From: Deltaproteobacteria bacterium
GTDB lineage: Bacteria > Desulfobacterota > Dissulfuribacteria > Dissulfuribacterales > Sh68
DNA length: 36,441 bases
NCBI GenBank assembly: GCA_021787835.1
Contig: JAJYLJ010000008.1
Location: forward strand, 1-36,441
Direction of reading: 5' to 3'
The notes under the pieces were generated by a model. The model was given only the letters and a program-made list of their open reading frames with translations. It did no database searches and was not told where the DNA came from. Of the stretch, positions 23,659 to 33,547 are shown in pieces; the first letter of the stretch is position 1, and each line of letters starts with the position of its first letter. The position numbers and the translations under genes are program-made.

Positions 23659-24339
23659 TTATTTCTTTGAAAGTTCAGCTACCTCGTAATGGACGAAACC
23701 AAGTTGAGAAGGCTTCTTGGTAAAGGCTAGATACCTGTCGTATTCCTTGAGGGCCTCATTCTTGTGGCCAGAAGCGGCCAGCACCCTTGCAAGATCGAGA
23801 GTGGCCTGGGGTTTAAAGGCATTATTCCGGCTTGCTGATTCAAAATTTCTTTTTGCATCTTCAAGAAGCCCCTTTTCTTCCTTTAGATAGCCGAGGCCCA
23901 TGGAAGAGACCGCGAAGAGGGCGTTTCCCTTCGGGAAGGCCTTTTCGGCCTTTGAAAAGGCCTCAATGGCCTTGTCTGTCTCGCCTCTGTCGCGGTATAA
24001 AGCGCCCAGCATCAAAAGGGCCTCCTTCGACGCCTCGCTGCCTCTGTATCTCTGCACCAGTTTTTCAAGGAGTGCTGTCTCATTTTCTGTTTGTTGCCCG
24101 TTGGATATGGCGTCCGCTAAGAGCAGAGACGCCTTGGTTTCCTGGCGGTCTTTGTAAAAGACATAGCCAGACACTATGGCGATGAGCAGGATCACTACGG
24201 ATGCCCCGGCCAGAATCTCGCGCATATGTTTCATGGCTGCATCCAGCGTTCCGGAATATTGTATGGATGCTATCTCTTCGAGCACAGAAAATTTTACTTT
24301 CTCAGACCTGTCAATATCGTGTTTCATGTCTTGTTTCAA
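23659..24339 (-). CDS. Membrane-anchored TPR protein (YfgM-like)
   Basis: It has 226 residues: a cytoplasmic N-terminus, one membrane helix at about residues 41-62 (ILAGASVVILLIAIVSGYVF), then tetratricopeptide repeats to the end (for example MLGALYRDRGETDKAIEAFS and NFESASRNNAFKPQATLDLA). The layout resembles YfgM, an inner-membrane partner of the Sec translocon and periplasmic chaperones, but the specific role is not proven. The start TTG 24339 has GAGGAG seven bases upstream; ATG 24327 is the alternative. It is 18 bases downstream of the flavin reductase-like gene. Confidence 0.75.
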   Translation of the reverse strand: MKQDMKHDIDRSEKVKFSVLEEIASIQYSGTLDAAMKHMREILAGASVVILLIAIVSGYVFYKDRQETKASLLLADAISNGQQTENETALLEKLVQRYRGSEASKEALLMLGALYRDRGETDKAIEAFSKAEKAFPKGNALFAVSSMGLGYLKEEKGLLEDAKRNFESASRNNAFKPQATLDLARVLAASGHKNEALKEYDRYLAFTKKPSQLGFVHYEVAELSKK

Positions 24340-24357
24340 TCTATGTCTCCTCGTAAT

Positions 24358-24828
24358 TTATGCTTTTTTGCCAAAGAAATCATGCCATGCAAAAATAAGC
24401 GGTGCTGCATCGTGCCTTATCACTACGCATTCGGAGACCGAGCCGATAAAAAGCGTATGATCCCCTGTGTCAAACATGCTTGCCAGCTCGCAGTCGATAT
24501 AGGCATAGGCCTTGGTTATAACCGGAAGACCGCTCATTGTGGTTGTATGGTCAATGCCCTTGAACTTGTCGAATGATCTGCCGCTCTTAAAGCCGAAGTG
24601 TTTCGCAAGATCAATCCCGTCTTCAGCCAAGGCGTTCAGACAAAAGCGGCCCGATTCCTTTATGAGACCATAGGTAAAACGCTGCTGTGCAATGGATACG
24701 GCCACCATCGGCGGATTAAAAGAGACCTGGCTCGCCCAGGCGGCGGTCATGCCGTTTATTTTTTCTCCGTTCCTTGCCGTTACAATATACACTCCGCTGG
24801 GCAGCGCCTTTGATATACGTTCCTGCAT
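24358..24828 (-). CDS. Flavin reductase-like / FMN-binding domain protein
   Basis: A 156-residue protein of the flavin-reductase-like fold. Visible marks are GVYIVTARNGEKINGMTAAW, VSFNPPMVAVSI, a central SGRFCLNALAED and a GDHTLFIGSVSE segment. Members bind FMN and act as small NAD(P)H:flavin reductases or, in anaerobes, as partners of rubredoxin and oxygen-detoxifying enzymes. ATG 24828 has AGGAG seven bases upstream. Substrate and partner are unknown. Confidence 0.88.
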   Translation of the reverse strand: MQERISKALPSGVYIVTARNGEKINGMTAAWASQVSFNPPMVAVSIAQQRFTYGLIKESGRFCLNALAEDGIDLAKHFGFKSGRSFDKFKGIDHTTTMSGLPVITKAYAYIDCELASMFDTGDHTLFIGSVSECVVIRHDAAPLIFAWHDFFGKKA

Positions 24829-24930
24829 GGCAGTCTCCTTTCATAACCTTTATGGCAAGTCTGATTCGGGCCGGGACCTATTTTGATACCCAAGTCTATC
24901 TTTGTTTATTTTTAACATATGGGCCATGAT

Positions 24931-25617
24931 TTAAGAAGGGGGTTTATGTTGCCTTTCCCCGAAGATATTCTGCATTATCCGCCTTATGAGCGGCAGATTT
25001 TCCTGCCGTCCGCATTTTTTTGCAGGTTCAAAACCCTTTCTCCATCTGATGAATCTCGCAGGGTTCCCCGCCACTACTGAAAACGGCATGACATCCTTTG
25101 TCACAACAGAACCTGCCCCGACAACAGCGCCTTTGCCGATTTCCACGCCCTGAAGGACACATGCGCCCGCGCCGACCCATGCACCCCTGCGTATCCTTAT
25201 TCTGCCGTAGGTCAGCCCGTGATCTATGACCGGTTCCGGGGGGCCGTCGATGTCATGGCCCGCGCTCAGAATCTTGGCCCCAGGCCCTATAAGGACCTCG
25301 TCATCTATATGGAGTCCACCTTCTCCTGAAAGATACGTCCCTGTGTTTATCCACACGCGGCTGCCGATCAGGATGCTGGCGTCTGGATTGACGCCTACAT
25401 CTCCGACTACGAGACGGACATCATTAAAAAGGACTACGCCGTCGCCAAGGATGATCCCGCGCCCGTGAGCCGCGCCTACATGATAGCATGTCACTGAACC
25501 GGCAATCCTGAGTCCATGTCCGGCCCTGGTTATGCCGGCAGGCGGCGTGTCTTTATCCCACATTGGGGGAAGGTCCTGATATGACGCATTAAAAGGAGGA
25601 GGATATGTTTGTCCCAT
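24931..25617 (-). CDS. Hexapeptide-repeat (left-handed beta-helix) acyltransferase
   Basis: A 228-residue protein with repeating hexapeptide turns from about residue 45 to 180: GRGIILGDGVVLFNDVRLVV, then a segment around VNPDASILIGSRV, then VLIGPGAKILSAGHD and GVEIGKGAVVGAGSVVTKDV. It has the catalytic-type His of the SAGHD motif and the usual VVAGNPARFIR ending. This is the maltose/galactoside O-acetyltransferase-like group, probably acetyl-CoA dependent; the acceptor is unknown. About 40 residues precede the helix, and no clear ribosome site precedes ATG 25617. It is first in a possible three-gene minus-strand unit. Confidence 0.88.
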   Translation of the reverse strand: MGQTYPPPFNASYQDLPPMWDKDTPPAGITRAGHGLRIAGSVTCYHVGAAHGRGIILGDGVVLFNDVRLVVGDVGVNPDASILIGSRVWINTGTYLSGEGGLHIDDEVLIGPGAKILSAGHDIDGPPEPVIDHGLTYGRIRIRRGAWVGAGACVLQGVEIGKGAVVGAGSVVTKDVMPFSVVAGNPARFIRWRKGFEPAKKCGRQENLPLIRRIMQNIFGERQHKPPS

Positions 25618-25709
25618 GATTGATCATCATACAGTCAGGTGTTGTTTCATAAAAGTATTTACTTAAGACTATTGACCGTTTTTGTCACAAATTTTATCTT
25701 TACTGTCTT

Positions 25710-26327
25710 GTGGAGCTTTTATTGCACATATGTTGCGGCCCTTGTCTGCTTTATCCGGCAAAAGACCTAAGGGCGGATGGCTTGGATGTCGTCGGTTATT
25801 TTTATAACCCGAACATCCATCCCTTTACTGAATTTGAAAGAAGGGCCGATGCCCTCGAACAGGCAAGAAGCGCCCTCGGTTTGGATGTATTATATAATGA
25901 GGCTGCGTATGAACCGGTGCATTGGTTGAGGGCCGTTGGAGAGCGGACTGTGCAGGCGCAAAGGTGCCAGATATGTTATCGTATAAGGCTTGAGGCAGCG
26001 GCCAGAAAGGCGGCGGAGCTAAATTTACCGTATTATAGCACTACCCTTCTTTACAGTAAATACCAGCGGCATGACCTTGTCCGCAGTATCGGTGAAGAGA
26101 TAGGTGAATCAACAGGTGTCAAATTCTTCTATAAGGATTTTCGCGCCGGATGGGATGAGGGCGTTTCAATGGCAATCGGGCTTGGCATTTACCGGCAGCC
26201 CTATTGCGGCTGTATCTATAGTGAGGCTGAGCGTTACCATAAGAGGGCCGTCAGGCTTAAAGACAGGTTTATGTCGTGCAACCAGACGGTAAAAGGAGTC
26301 GATAAAAAAAGTGAACCCATTTCCTGA
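25710..26327 (+). CDS. queH: QueH, epoxyqueuosine reductase (non-cobalamin type)
   Basis: The last step of queuosine synthesis: reduction of epoxyqueuosine in tRNA to queuosine. QueH (former DUF208) is the alternative to cobalamin-dependent QueG. The conserved cysteines are present: HICCGPC (Cys8, 9, 12), CQIC (Cys86, Cys89) and QPYCGC (Cys166, Cys168). These are expected to hold the Fe-S and second metal centre. It has 205 residues. The start is GTG 25710, with a poor ribosome site. Its stop overlaps the DUF2905 gene by 17 bases. Tgt, which installs the base precursor, is encoded at 28117-29265. Confidence 0.93.
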   Translation: MELLLHICCGPCLLYPAKDLRADGLDVVGYFYNPNIHPFTEFERRADALEQARSALGLDVLYNEAAYEPVHWLRAVGERTVQAQRCQICYRIRLEAAARKAAELNLPYYSTTLLYSKYQRHDLVRSIGEEIGESTGVKFFYKDFRAGWDEGVSMAIGLGIYRQPYCGCIYSEAERYHKRAVRLKDRFMSCNQTVKGVDKKSEPIS

Positions 26328-26532
26328 ATTTGGCAAGACCCTCATAGCGATAGGCGTTTTTTTCGTCATCGCAGGGCTTGTTATGATATTGGCGCCAAAG
26401 ATACCCTGGATCGGGAGATTGCCGGGGGATATCGCAATCAAGCGGGGCAACTTTGTATTTTATTTCCCCCTGGCGACCTCTGTCATTATAAGCATAATTC
26501 TTACCATTATCTTTTCGATATTCCGTAGATGA
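26311..26532 (+). CDS. DUF2905 family small membrane protein
   Basis: 73 residues with two membrane helices (LIAIGVFFVIAGLVMILAPK and a second near the end, PLATSVIISIILTIIF) joined by the conserved IPWIGRLPGDIAIKRGNFVF loop that identifies DUF2905. Function is unknown. GTG 26311 is preceded by AAAAGGAG and lies inside the end of queH, so the two are probably translationally coupled. Confidence 0.88.
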   Translation: MNPFPEFGKTLIAIGVFFVIAGLVMILAPKIPWIGRLPGDIAIKRGNFVFYFPLATSVIISIILTIIFSIFRR

Positions 26533-26545
26533 GCGAAGAAGAGAG

Positions 26546-26950
26546 ATGACGCGGAGAGACTGGATTAAAAAGGCGGGCAAATGGGGCCTCATGTCCCTTT
26601 TTATGTATCCGCTATATGCCTTTATCGTAAACGTGAGGGTGCGTCCTCCGGAAGAGGTGAGGGTGAGTACTATTCCAAAGGGTAATGAACCCGTGATCGA
26701 GCCGCAATTCGCCCTCTTTGAGACTGCAAAGGGGCCCATAGCCGTCTCAAGGCAATGCACGCATCTGGGTTGCACAATCAACTACAAGGGCCATGAAAAG
26801 GGTTTTTTGTGTCCCTGCCACCAGAGCCATTTTTCTTGGGATGGCAGATATATCTCAGGGCCGGCCAAAAAGGACCTTCCAAGGTTCGCGGTAAAGAGGC
26901 TTGAGGGCGGCAAGGGCTATATAGTTGAGATTCCAAGGGGGCTGCCTTGA
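26546..26950 (+). CDS. Rieske [2Fe-2S] protein of a cytochrome b complex
   Basis: The iron-sulphur subunit of a bc/b6f-type quinol-oxidising complex. Residues 1-30 hold a twin-arginine-like start (TRRDWIKKAG) and one membrane helix. The Rieske motifs are CTHLGC (Cys71, His73, Cys76) and CPCHQSHF (Cys89, Cys91, His92), giving the two Cys and two His iron ligands plus the Cys76-Cys91 disulphide. It is short, 134 residues. Its TGA overlaps the TTG start of the cytochrome b gene, so the two subunits are made together. No cytochrome c1 or f gene is visible. Confidence 0.92.
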   Translation: MTRRDWIKKAGKWGLMSLFMYPLYAFIVNVRVRPPEEVRVSTIPKGNEPVIEPQFALFETAKGPIAVSRQCTHLGCTINYKGHEKGFLCPCHQSHFSWDGRYISGPAKKDLPRFAVKRLEGGKGYIVEIPRGLP

Positions 26951-27783
26951 GTTCGTTTGGCCGTTTGGCAGAGTATGCAACCGCCGCCCTCCTGGTCTCG
27001 ATAGTTTCGGGTTTCGTGGTGGCCTATCAATATGAAGTCGCCGATCCATTCATATCGTGCGTTGCAATGGAGGCGGCCATACCTTTCGGGGCGTTTTTCC
27101 GCGCCCTTCATTTTTGGTCGAGCCAGGCCTTTTTCCTGCTCATGTGGATTCATATAGCACAATCCATTCCAAGGCTTGAGAAACTGAAATCAAGCCCCAG
27201 GGGCCGTATATATTGGGCCGTATTGATCCTTGGGATCGTGCCGTCAGGGGTATTCGCCCTTTTTTCAGGTTATGTCTTGAGGTGGGACGCCACAGGAAAG
27301 GCGGCCGGCACCATAGCTGAACACCTGCTTCTGGACATACCTCTCGCCGGTCGCAGTCTGGACAGGTTTTTTATAGCCATTGCCAATGAGGGCCTTGACA
27401 GGGTCTATGCGGTTCATATCCTCCTTGCCGCATTGCTTTGGGGCATAGGGACGTGGTATCACACAAGGCGTGTATTTTTAAAATGGAACGCATGGGGCCT
27501 GATCCTAGCGTCGTGCGGCCTTGTCTCCACTGTCTTTCATGCCCCGATTGACATCCCGCAGGATATGACAAGCCTCATCAAAGGCCCCTGGTTTTTTTTG
27601 GGGGTCCAGGAACTCTTGCGTTATCTGCCGCCTCTTTTTGCAGGGGTTATCTATCCGGCCATGCCGGTCATGGTCCTTGCAGGTCTTCCGTGGACCAAGG
27701 ACACCAAGCCCTGGCTGTGGTCCATCGCAGGCTGGGGGGCCTTGTACGCCGGGCTTGTCCTTATCATGTGCATGAGGGGTTAA
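26947..27783 (+). CDS. Cytochrome b (b6-type N-terminal domain) of the Rieske complex
   Basis: Membrane diheme subunit that oxidises quinol together with the Rieske protein. Heme ligands are readable: His55-x13-His69 in helix B and His157-x14-His172 in helix D; the 14-residue spacing of the second pair is the b6/epsilon type rather than the mitochondrial 13. An FSGYVLRWD segment lies where the conserved GY/W motif after helix C is found. Two or three further helices follow (to residue 278), more than in plain b6. The start is TTG 26947 overlapping the Rieske stop (TTGA). It ends one base before the convergent yajC. Confidence 0.88.
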   Translation: MSSFGRLAEYATAALLVSIVSGFVVAYQYEVADPFISCVAMEAAIPFGAFFRALHFWSSQAFFLLMWIHIAQSIPRLEKLKSSPRGRIYWAVLILGIVPSGVFALFSGYVLRWDATGKAAGTIAEHLLLDIPLAGRSLDRFFIAIANEGLDRVYAVHILLAALLWGIGTWYHTRRVFLKWNAWGLILASCGLVSTVFHAPIDIPQDMTSLIKGPWFFLGVQELLRYLPPLFAGVIYPAMPVMVLAGLPWTKDTKPWLWSIAGWGALYAGLVLIMCMRG

Positions 27784-27784
27784 A

Positions 27785-29265
<1,481 letters not shown>

Positions 29266-30759
29266 TCATTCACCTGCCGCCTCCGCGGAAAGTGCGCGGG
29301 CCGGCCCCGCCCCTTTTCTCAATCCAGTCAAGAGCCGCTCGTGCAGATTCTCAAAGGCCCCGTTTGACATGATAACCACGACGTCTCTGTCTTTGCAGAT
29401 TTTGCAAAGGGCGCGGGCAATGGACGCCGCGTCGGGGAGGCATTCAGCGTCCACCCCTAGGTCCTTCAAATCCTCTGTAAGCCTTTTTGACGAGAATCTG
29501 TCTCCTGGCGGGGCCTTTTCCAGGTCAGGCGTCTCGCGCACCAAAACCATGTCGGCATTGACAAGGGCCCCTGGATAGGCATTTTGGAATACGGCCCTCC
29601 TGCTAGTGTTCGTCCTTGGTTCGAATACTGCTATGAGCCGTCTGCCATGATATTTTTCCCTGAGAGCGGCAAGTGTCTCCTTTACGGCCGTAGGGTGATG
29701 GGCGAAGTCATCTATGACGGTAACGCCCGCCTCGATACCCCTTATCTCCTGGCGTCTTTTTACCCCCTGAAACGATTCGAGTCCGTCCAGGACCGTTTTG
29801 TTGGCGAACCCAAATTCGATCAGGAGCGCCGCAGCCCCAAGAGCGTTTATGGCGTTGTGCCTGCCCGGAAGCGGGACAAGGGCCTTGAGGGGTGTTTTGT
29901 CTTTAGATATGAAATTAAATTCTGTGCCCGAGCTTAGTGTCTTATGCGACATAAGCATATAATCCGCGTCCTCGGTCTCGCCATATGTTATGACCCGGCA
30001 TCGCGCATGGCCCAGGATATCTCTTATGGCCGGCCAGTCGGCGCAGGCGACGAGGAGGCCGTCTTCGGGGATGATCTCCACAAGGCGGGTGAATGCGGCC
30101 TTTACCGCATCAAGATCAGGGTATATGTCCGCATGGTCAAATTCGATACTGGTAAGGATGGCGGCCTTGGGTCTATAGTGAACGAACTTCGGCCTCTTGT
30201 CGAAGAAGGCCGTGTCGTATTCATCTCCTTCAAGGACAAACCATGGCCTGGAGCCAAGCCGGAAGCCGCTTCCAAAGGCGCTGACCACCCCTCCGATCAT
30301 AAAGCCAGGGTCTTCGCCGACACTCATAAGGACTGAGACCAGAAGCGAAGATGTTGTGGTCTTCCCGTGGGTCCCAGAGACCACAAGCGGTGTCCTGTCA
30401 TGCAGGAAGAAGTGTGAAAGGGCCTGCGGAAAAGACATGTACGGGATACCCTTCCGGAGCACATATTCGGCCTCCGGGTTGTCCCGCCTTATGACATTTC
30501 CGATTATCACAAGATCGGGCCTTGAGGAGAGGTTTTTTTCTCCGTAGCCCAAATAAACCGGTATCCCGAGTCCCTTTAAGAGGTCTCCCATAGGCGGATA
30601 CGCCTGACTGTCCGACCCCTGAACATTATACCCCTTTTCCTTGAGAAGACCGGCTAGGGCGGCCATCCCTGTGCCGCATATACCCATCAGATAGATATCG
30701 CGGCAGGCAGCGGCGTCTGGCGTGCGCGTATCTGCTATGTCTTCAAACTCCATTGACAT
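29266..30759 (-). CDS. mpl: Mpl, UDP-N-acetylmuramate tripeptide ligase (murein recycling)
   Basis: Attaches the recycled tripeptide L-Ala-gamma-D-Glu-meso-DAP to UDP-N-acetylmuramate. It is a Mur-ligase relative of MurC. The start IYLMGICGTGMAALAG and the Mpl-specific IIGNVIRRDNPEAEY and EGDEYDTAFFDKRPKF separate it from MurC. The ATP loop is SGTHGKTTT, and HHPTAVKETLAALREKY marks the C-terminal domain. It has 497 residues. The start ATG 30759 has AAGGGATACAA upstream. Its TGA is directly followed by the tgt TTG. MurC itself is not in the window. Confidence 0.92.
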   Translation of the reverse strand: MSMEFEDIADTRTPDAAACRDIYLMGICGTGMAALAGLLKEKGYNVQGSDSQAYPPMGDLLKGLGIPVYLGYGEKNLSSRPDLVIIGNVIRRDNPEAEYVLRKGIPYMSFPQALSHFFLHDRTPLVVSGTHGKTTTSSLLVSVLMSVGEDPGFMIGGVVSAFGSGFRLGSRPWFVLEGDEYDTAFFDKRPKFVHYRPKAAILTSIEFDHADIYPDLDAVKAAFTRLVEIIPEDGLLVACADWPAIRDILGHARCRVITYGETEDADYMLMSHKTLSSGTEFNFISKDKTPLKALVPLPGRHNAINALGAAALLIEFGFANKTVLDGLESFQGVKRRQEIRGIEAGVTVIDDFAHHPTAVKETLAALREKYHGRRLIAVFEPRTNTSRRAVFQNAYPGALVNADMVLVRETPDLEKAPPGDRFSSKRLTEDLKDLGVDAECLPDAASIARALCKICKDRDVVVIMSNGAFENLHERLLTGLRKGAGPARALSAEAAGE

Positions 30760-30997
30760 TTGTATCCCTTGCCGATCTGTTTTTTTTGCATAGTATCTGC
30801 CTGCGCCTTCTGCGGCAATATAATAATGGATTTTAGCAACTTCTCATAAAGAGGGCCCCCACGTGCATTTTGGTTATGTGTTTGAAGCCTGGATCAACGC
30901 AAGAATTCCGGCTTACTTTCTTGTTGATTTTCTGGTATCTTTTAATCCGGTGACTGTTGCAATATTGGATTAAAATACTAAATCGGGCCCGGAAGGA

Positions 30998-31013
30998 CCC
31001 GGCTTCAACCGGG
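30998..31013 (+). promoter_or_regulatory. Small hairpin abutting the ribosome site of the 31022 gene
   Basis: CCCGG (30998-31002), loop CTTCAA, CCGGG (31009-31013) forms a short hairpin whose 3' arm covers the first bases of the Shine-Dalgarno GGGAGG (31011-31016). It could modulate ribosome access. It is short and may be coincidental. Confidence 0.3.
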
Positions 31014-31021
31014 AGGCAGCA

Positions 31022-31495
31022 ATGAAGACAAATAATCATAGAATATTCTGGGCCGCCGTTTTGGGCGTCCTGCTCATGCCGTTCGGAATGAGGGATGCGT
31101 CCGCCGGCGTAAGCGTCAACATCAATCTCGGCCCGCCGCCGATTTTTGCCCCGGCGCCGCCTGAAGTGGTGATGATCCCTGGCTCCAGTATCTATTTTGT
31201 TCCCAACTTGAATATCGACGTATTCTTCTACAACGGTTACTGGTGGTCTCCGCGCGGAGGCTATTGGTACCGTTCAAGGGCTTACAACGGGCCGTGGAGA
31301 ACGATAAACAGGCGCTATGTCCCCGCCCCTTTATTCAGAATCCCTGGGCATTACAGGGGCGTATATGAGAGAGAGCCCCGCATCCCTTACGGGAGGTGGA
31401 AACACAGGGAAAGAATAGAACGCAGGCAATGGAGGGAAGAACACGGTGGATGGAATGAGCGCGGGCCCGGGCGCGGTCACGGACGTGACAACTGA
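31022..31495 (+). CDS. Small secreted protein of unknown function, Tyr/Trp/Arg-rich
   Basis: 157 residues. A signal peptide (MKTNNHRIFWAAVLGVLLMP, then cleavage near DASAG) is followed by a Pro-rich stretch (LGPPPIFAPAPPEVV). An aromatic core follows, with YFVPNLNIDVFFYNGYWWSP and YWYRSRAYNGPWRTINRRYV. The C-terminal tail is very basic, rich in Arg, Gly and His. Similar short exported proteins with a W-W/Y-RS-YNGPW pattern are frequent in deltaproteobacteria; I know of no assigned function. GGGAGG lies five bases before ATG 31022. The location is probably periplasmic. Confidence 0.82.
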   Translation: MKTNNHRIFWAAVLGVLLMPFGMRDASAGVSVNINLGPPPIFAPAPPEVVMIPGSSIYFVPNLNIDVFFYNGYWWSPRGGYWYRSRAYNGPWRTINRRYVPAPLFRIPGHYRGVYEREPRIPYGRWKHRERIERRQWREEHGGWNERGPGRGHGRDN

Positions 31496-31519
31496 TAACT
31501 CTCTGATTTTTATAGACAG

Positions 31520-31977
31520 GTGCAAAAAGTCACAGCGCCGCCGTGGGAAGGGGCGGGTCAAGATATCCGCTGGATTCAGCGTTTCAGCAATTTTATCAAA
31601 GGCCTTTTTGCAATTGAAAGAGGCTGTGGCTTTGGCACGGCAACGTCCTTTCTCGAAACTCGAGGAGCAGGAGCTGATACAGGCCTTTGAATTCACCAAT
31701 GAATTGGCCTGGAATACCCTTAAAGACTTTCTCGGAAGCCGCGGCGTCGGCAATTTCTATGGCTCAAAAGACGCCGCCCGCGAGGCGCCTTTAAGTCAGG
31801 CCTGATCGGAAACGGCGAGGCGTGGATGGACATGATAAAAGCCGCGATCTTACCACGCATACCTATGATGAAGCCACGGCATCCCACATCGTTTCCGCCG
31901 TTCGTAATACCTGCTTCGCGGAATTCGATGCGCTCCGGATCAAGCTTGAAAAACTGAAGCAGGAAGAACAGGCATGA
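31520..31977 (+). pseudogene. Decayed HI0074-type HEPN protein of a HEPN/MNT toxin-antitoxin pair
   Basis: The product can be read only by joining three changes of frame. From GTG 31520 comes ...GQDIRWIQRFSNFIK. One extra base at about 31601 moves to the frame reading AFLQLKEAVALARQRPFSKL then ELIQAFEFTNELAWNTLKDF and GNFYGSKDAAREA. A shift at about 31788 restores FKSGLIGNGEAWMDMIK. A base missing at about 31841 leads to RDLTTHTYDEATASHIV and an end LEKLKQEEQA. This matches the HI0074 family (nucleotidyltransferase substrate-binding/HEPN) across its whole length. It is therefore a recent pseudogene. Its end overlaps the partner's start by ATGA, the usual arrangement. Confidence 0.85.
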
Positions 31978-32176
31978 AATACGGCCTGCAAGACGACATC
32001 ATCCGGAAAATCCGTGCCGTTTTTTCCGCTACCCACAGGTGGAACAAGCGGTTCTGCATGACTTACGCGCCAAAGGGAATTACAAAAACGGTTCGGATAT
32101 TGACCTGTCCATTTTTAGCCGTATCAGCGATCCCGACGTCATAGAGCATATCCAGCGCATGGGTCTGAAATTTTAG
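31974..32176 (+). pseudogene. Decayed MNT-type minimal nucleotidyltransferase, partner of the HEPN remnant
   Basis: MKYGLQDDIIRKIRAVFS begins at ATG 31974. A missing base at about 32025 shifts the frame to RYPQVEQAVLHDLRAKGNYK, then NGSDIDLSIFSRISDPDVIE and HIQRMGLKF. Intact members read LYGSRAKG with a GS then DxD; here the site reads LHDLRAKG, so the catalytic GS is lost. The text also jumps from GSDIDL directly to the late DLSIF-RI-P-IEHI segment, so about 30 residues look deleted between two similar DL-S runs. A frameshift, an internal deletion and loss of the active site together make this a dead gene. Confidence 0.85.
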
Positions 32177-32314
32177 ATAAGGCGCCGGTCTATTCTGAAA
32201 CGGCATGGTAAGAAAATAAGCCTTCCCTTTGTCCAAAAGCCTCATATGGACCATGTTTACAGATTACGGTTAGCTACGCTATAGTTAGCGGCCGTTTTCA
32301 AGAAAAGGAGCAGC

Positions 32315-33547
32315 GTGTTGACAAAGGCGAAAGGGGATGGAGTCTGCCCGGAAACGGCATACGATCAATGGCGGACAGGTTCATTCAGGGTGCTTGGGAC
32401 CATCAGTTTTTCCCATTTTCTGAACGACACCATCCAGTCATTGATCTTTGCAATCTATCCCCTTTTAAAGGCCAATTTTGAACTCACCTTCGTCCAGATC
32501 GGGGTGATTTCTCTAATTTACCAGATCACCGCCTCTTTGCTCCAGCCGATGGTCGGGTTCTACACGGACCGGCATCCCAAGCCCTATTCCCTGGCGTTCG
32601 GCATGGGATGCACCCTCTGCGGCCTCCTGGTACTGGCCATGGCCTGGAATTATGAAACATTGCTCATCGCCGCCGCCATGGTCGGCATGGGGTCCTCTAT
32701 CTTTCATCCAGAATCTTCCCGTGTTGCGAGGATGGCCTCGGGGGGACAATACGGGCTCGCCCAGTCTGTTTTTCAGGTGGGCGGTAACGCAGGAACCGCC
32801 ATGGGCCCTTTGATGGCGGCCTGGATCATAATCCCCGGCGGGCAGCGCAGCATACTGTGGTTTTCACTCCTTGCCATGCTTGCGATCCTTATACTTGTAA
32901 AAGTTGGAGGGTGGTACAAGCGCCGCCGTGCATTTAAAGGCGGAAAGGCTGAAGGCCCTAGGGATGCAAAATCAGGGTTTTCAAGGCGCACCGTAGCCCT
33001 CTCCCTGCTGATCCTTCTGGTGCTTATCTTCTCCAAGTACTTTTACCTGGCCAGCCTCAACAACTACTTCACTTTTTACCTCATGCACCGCTTTCATCTG
33101 CCGATACAATCGGCGCAGTACCACCTCTTTGCATTTCTGTTCGCCGTTGCGCTCGGCACGATCATAGGGGGGCCGATCGGCGACCGGATCGGGCGGAAAA
33201 AGGTCATTTGGCTCTCCATCCTTGGGGCCGCGCCGTTCACCATCGCCCTGCCCTATGCAAACCTTACATGGACAGGAATATTGGCCTTTGCAGGCGGCTT
33301 CACCCTGGCGTCGGCATTTTCCGCCATTCTGGTGTTCGCCCAGGAACTCATGCCGGGCAAAGTCGGGGCCATCTCAGGCCTGTTCTTCGGGCTCGCCTTC
33401 GGAATGGCGGGAATAGGCGCTGCGGTGCTGGGGAAACTGGCGGACCTGTACGGCATCGAATTCGTCTATCATGTCTGTTCTTACCTTCCCTTACTAGGGG
33501 TGCTGACCGTATTCCTGCCGGACATCCGGCTTAGAAGATCATCGTGA
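32315..33547 (+). CDS. MFS transporter, fosmidomycin-resistance (Fsr) type
   Basis: A 410-residue inner-membrane transporter with about 12 membrane helices. The N-terminal HFLNDTIQSLIFAIYPLLKA and the segment MVGMGSSIFHPESSRVARMA are typical of the Fsr subgroup of the major facilitator superfamily; an MFS loop GPIGDRIGRKK is also present. The physiological substrate is unknown, and a drug-efflux role is a family-based guess. The start GTG 32315 has AAAAGGAG five bases upstream; a TTG follows at once. It stands alone between the decayed toxin-antitoxin pair and a gene-poor stretch. Confidence 0.9.
   Translation: MLTKAKGDGVCPETAYDQWRTGSFRVLGTISFSHFLNDTIQSLIFAIYPLLKANFELTFVQIGVISLIYQITASLLQPMVGFYTDRHPKPYSLAFGMGCTLCGLLVLAMAWNYETLLIAAAMVGMGSSIFHPESSRVARMASGGQYGLAQSVFQVGGNAGTAMGPLMAAWIIIPGGQRSILWFSLLAMLAILILVKVGGWYKRRRAFKGGKAEGPRDAKSGFSRRTVALSLLILLVLIFSKYFYLASLNNYFTFYLMHRFHLPIQSAQYHLFAFLFAVALGTIIGGPIGDRIGRKKVIWLSILGAAPFTIALPYANLTWTGILAFAGGFTLASAFSAILVFAQELMPGKVGAISGLFFGLAFGMAGIGAAVLGKLADLYGIEFVYHVCSYLPLLGVLTVFLPDIRLRRSS

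Noticed and set aside
25591-25619. Strong plus-strand Shine-Dalgarno (AAAAGGAGGAGG) followed by ATG and a four-codon ORF
   Set aside because: It is the complement of codons in the acyltransferase N-terminus (Pro-Pro-Pro-Phe). The tiny ORF stops after four codons, so it is most likely chance.
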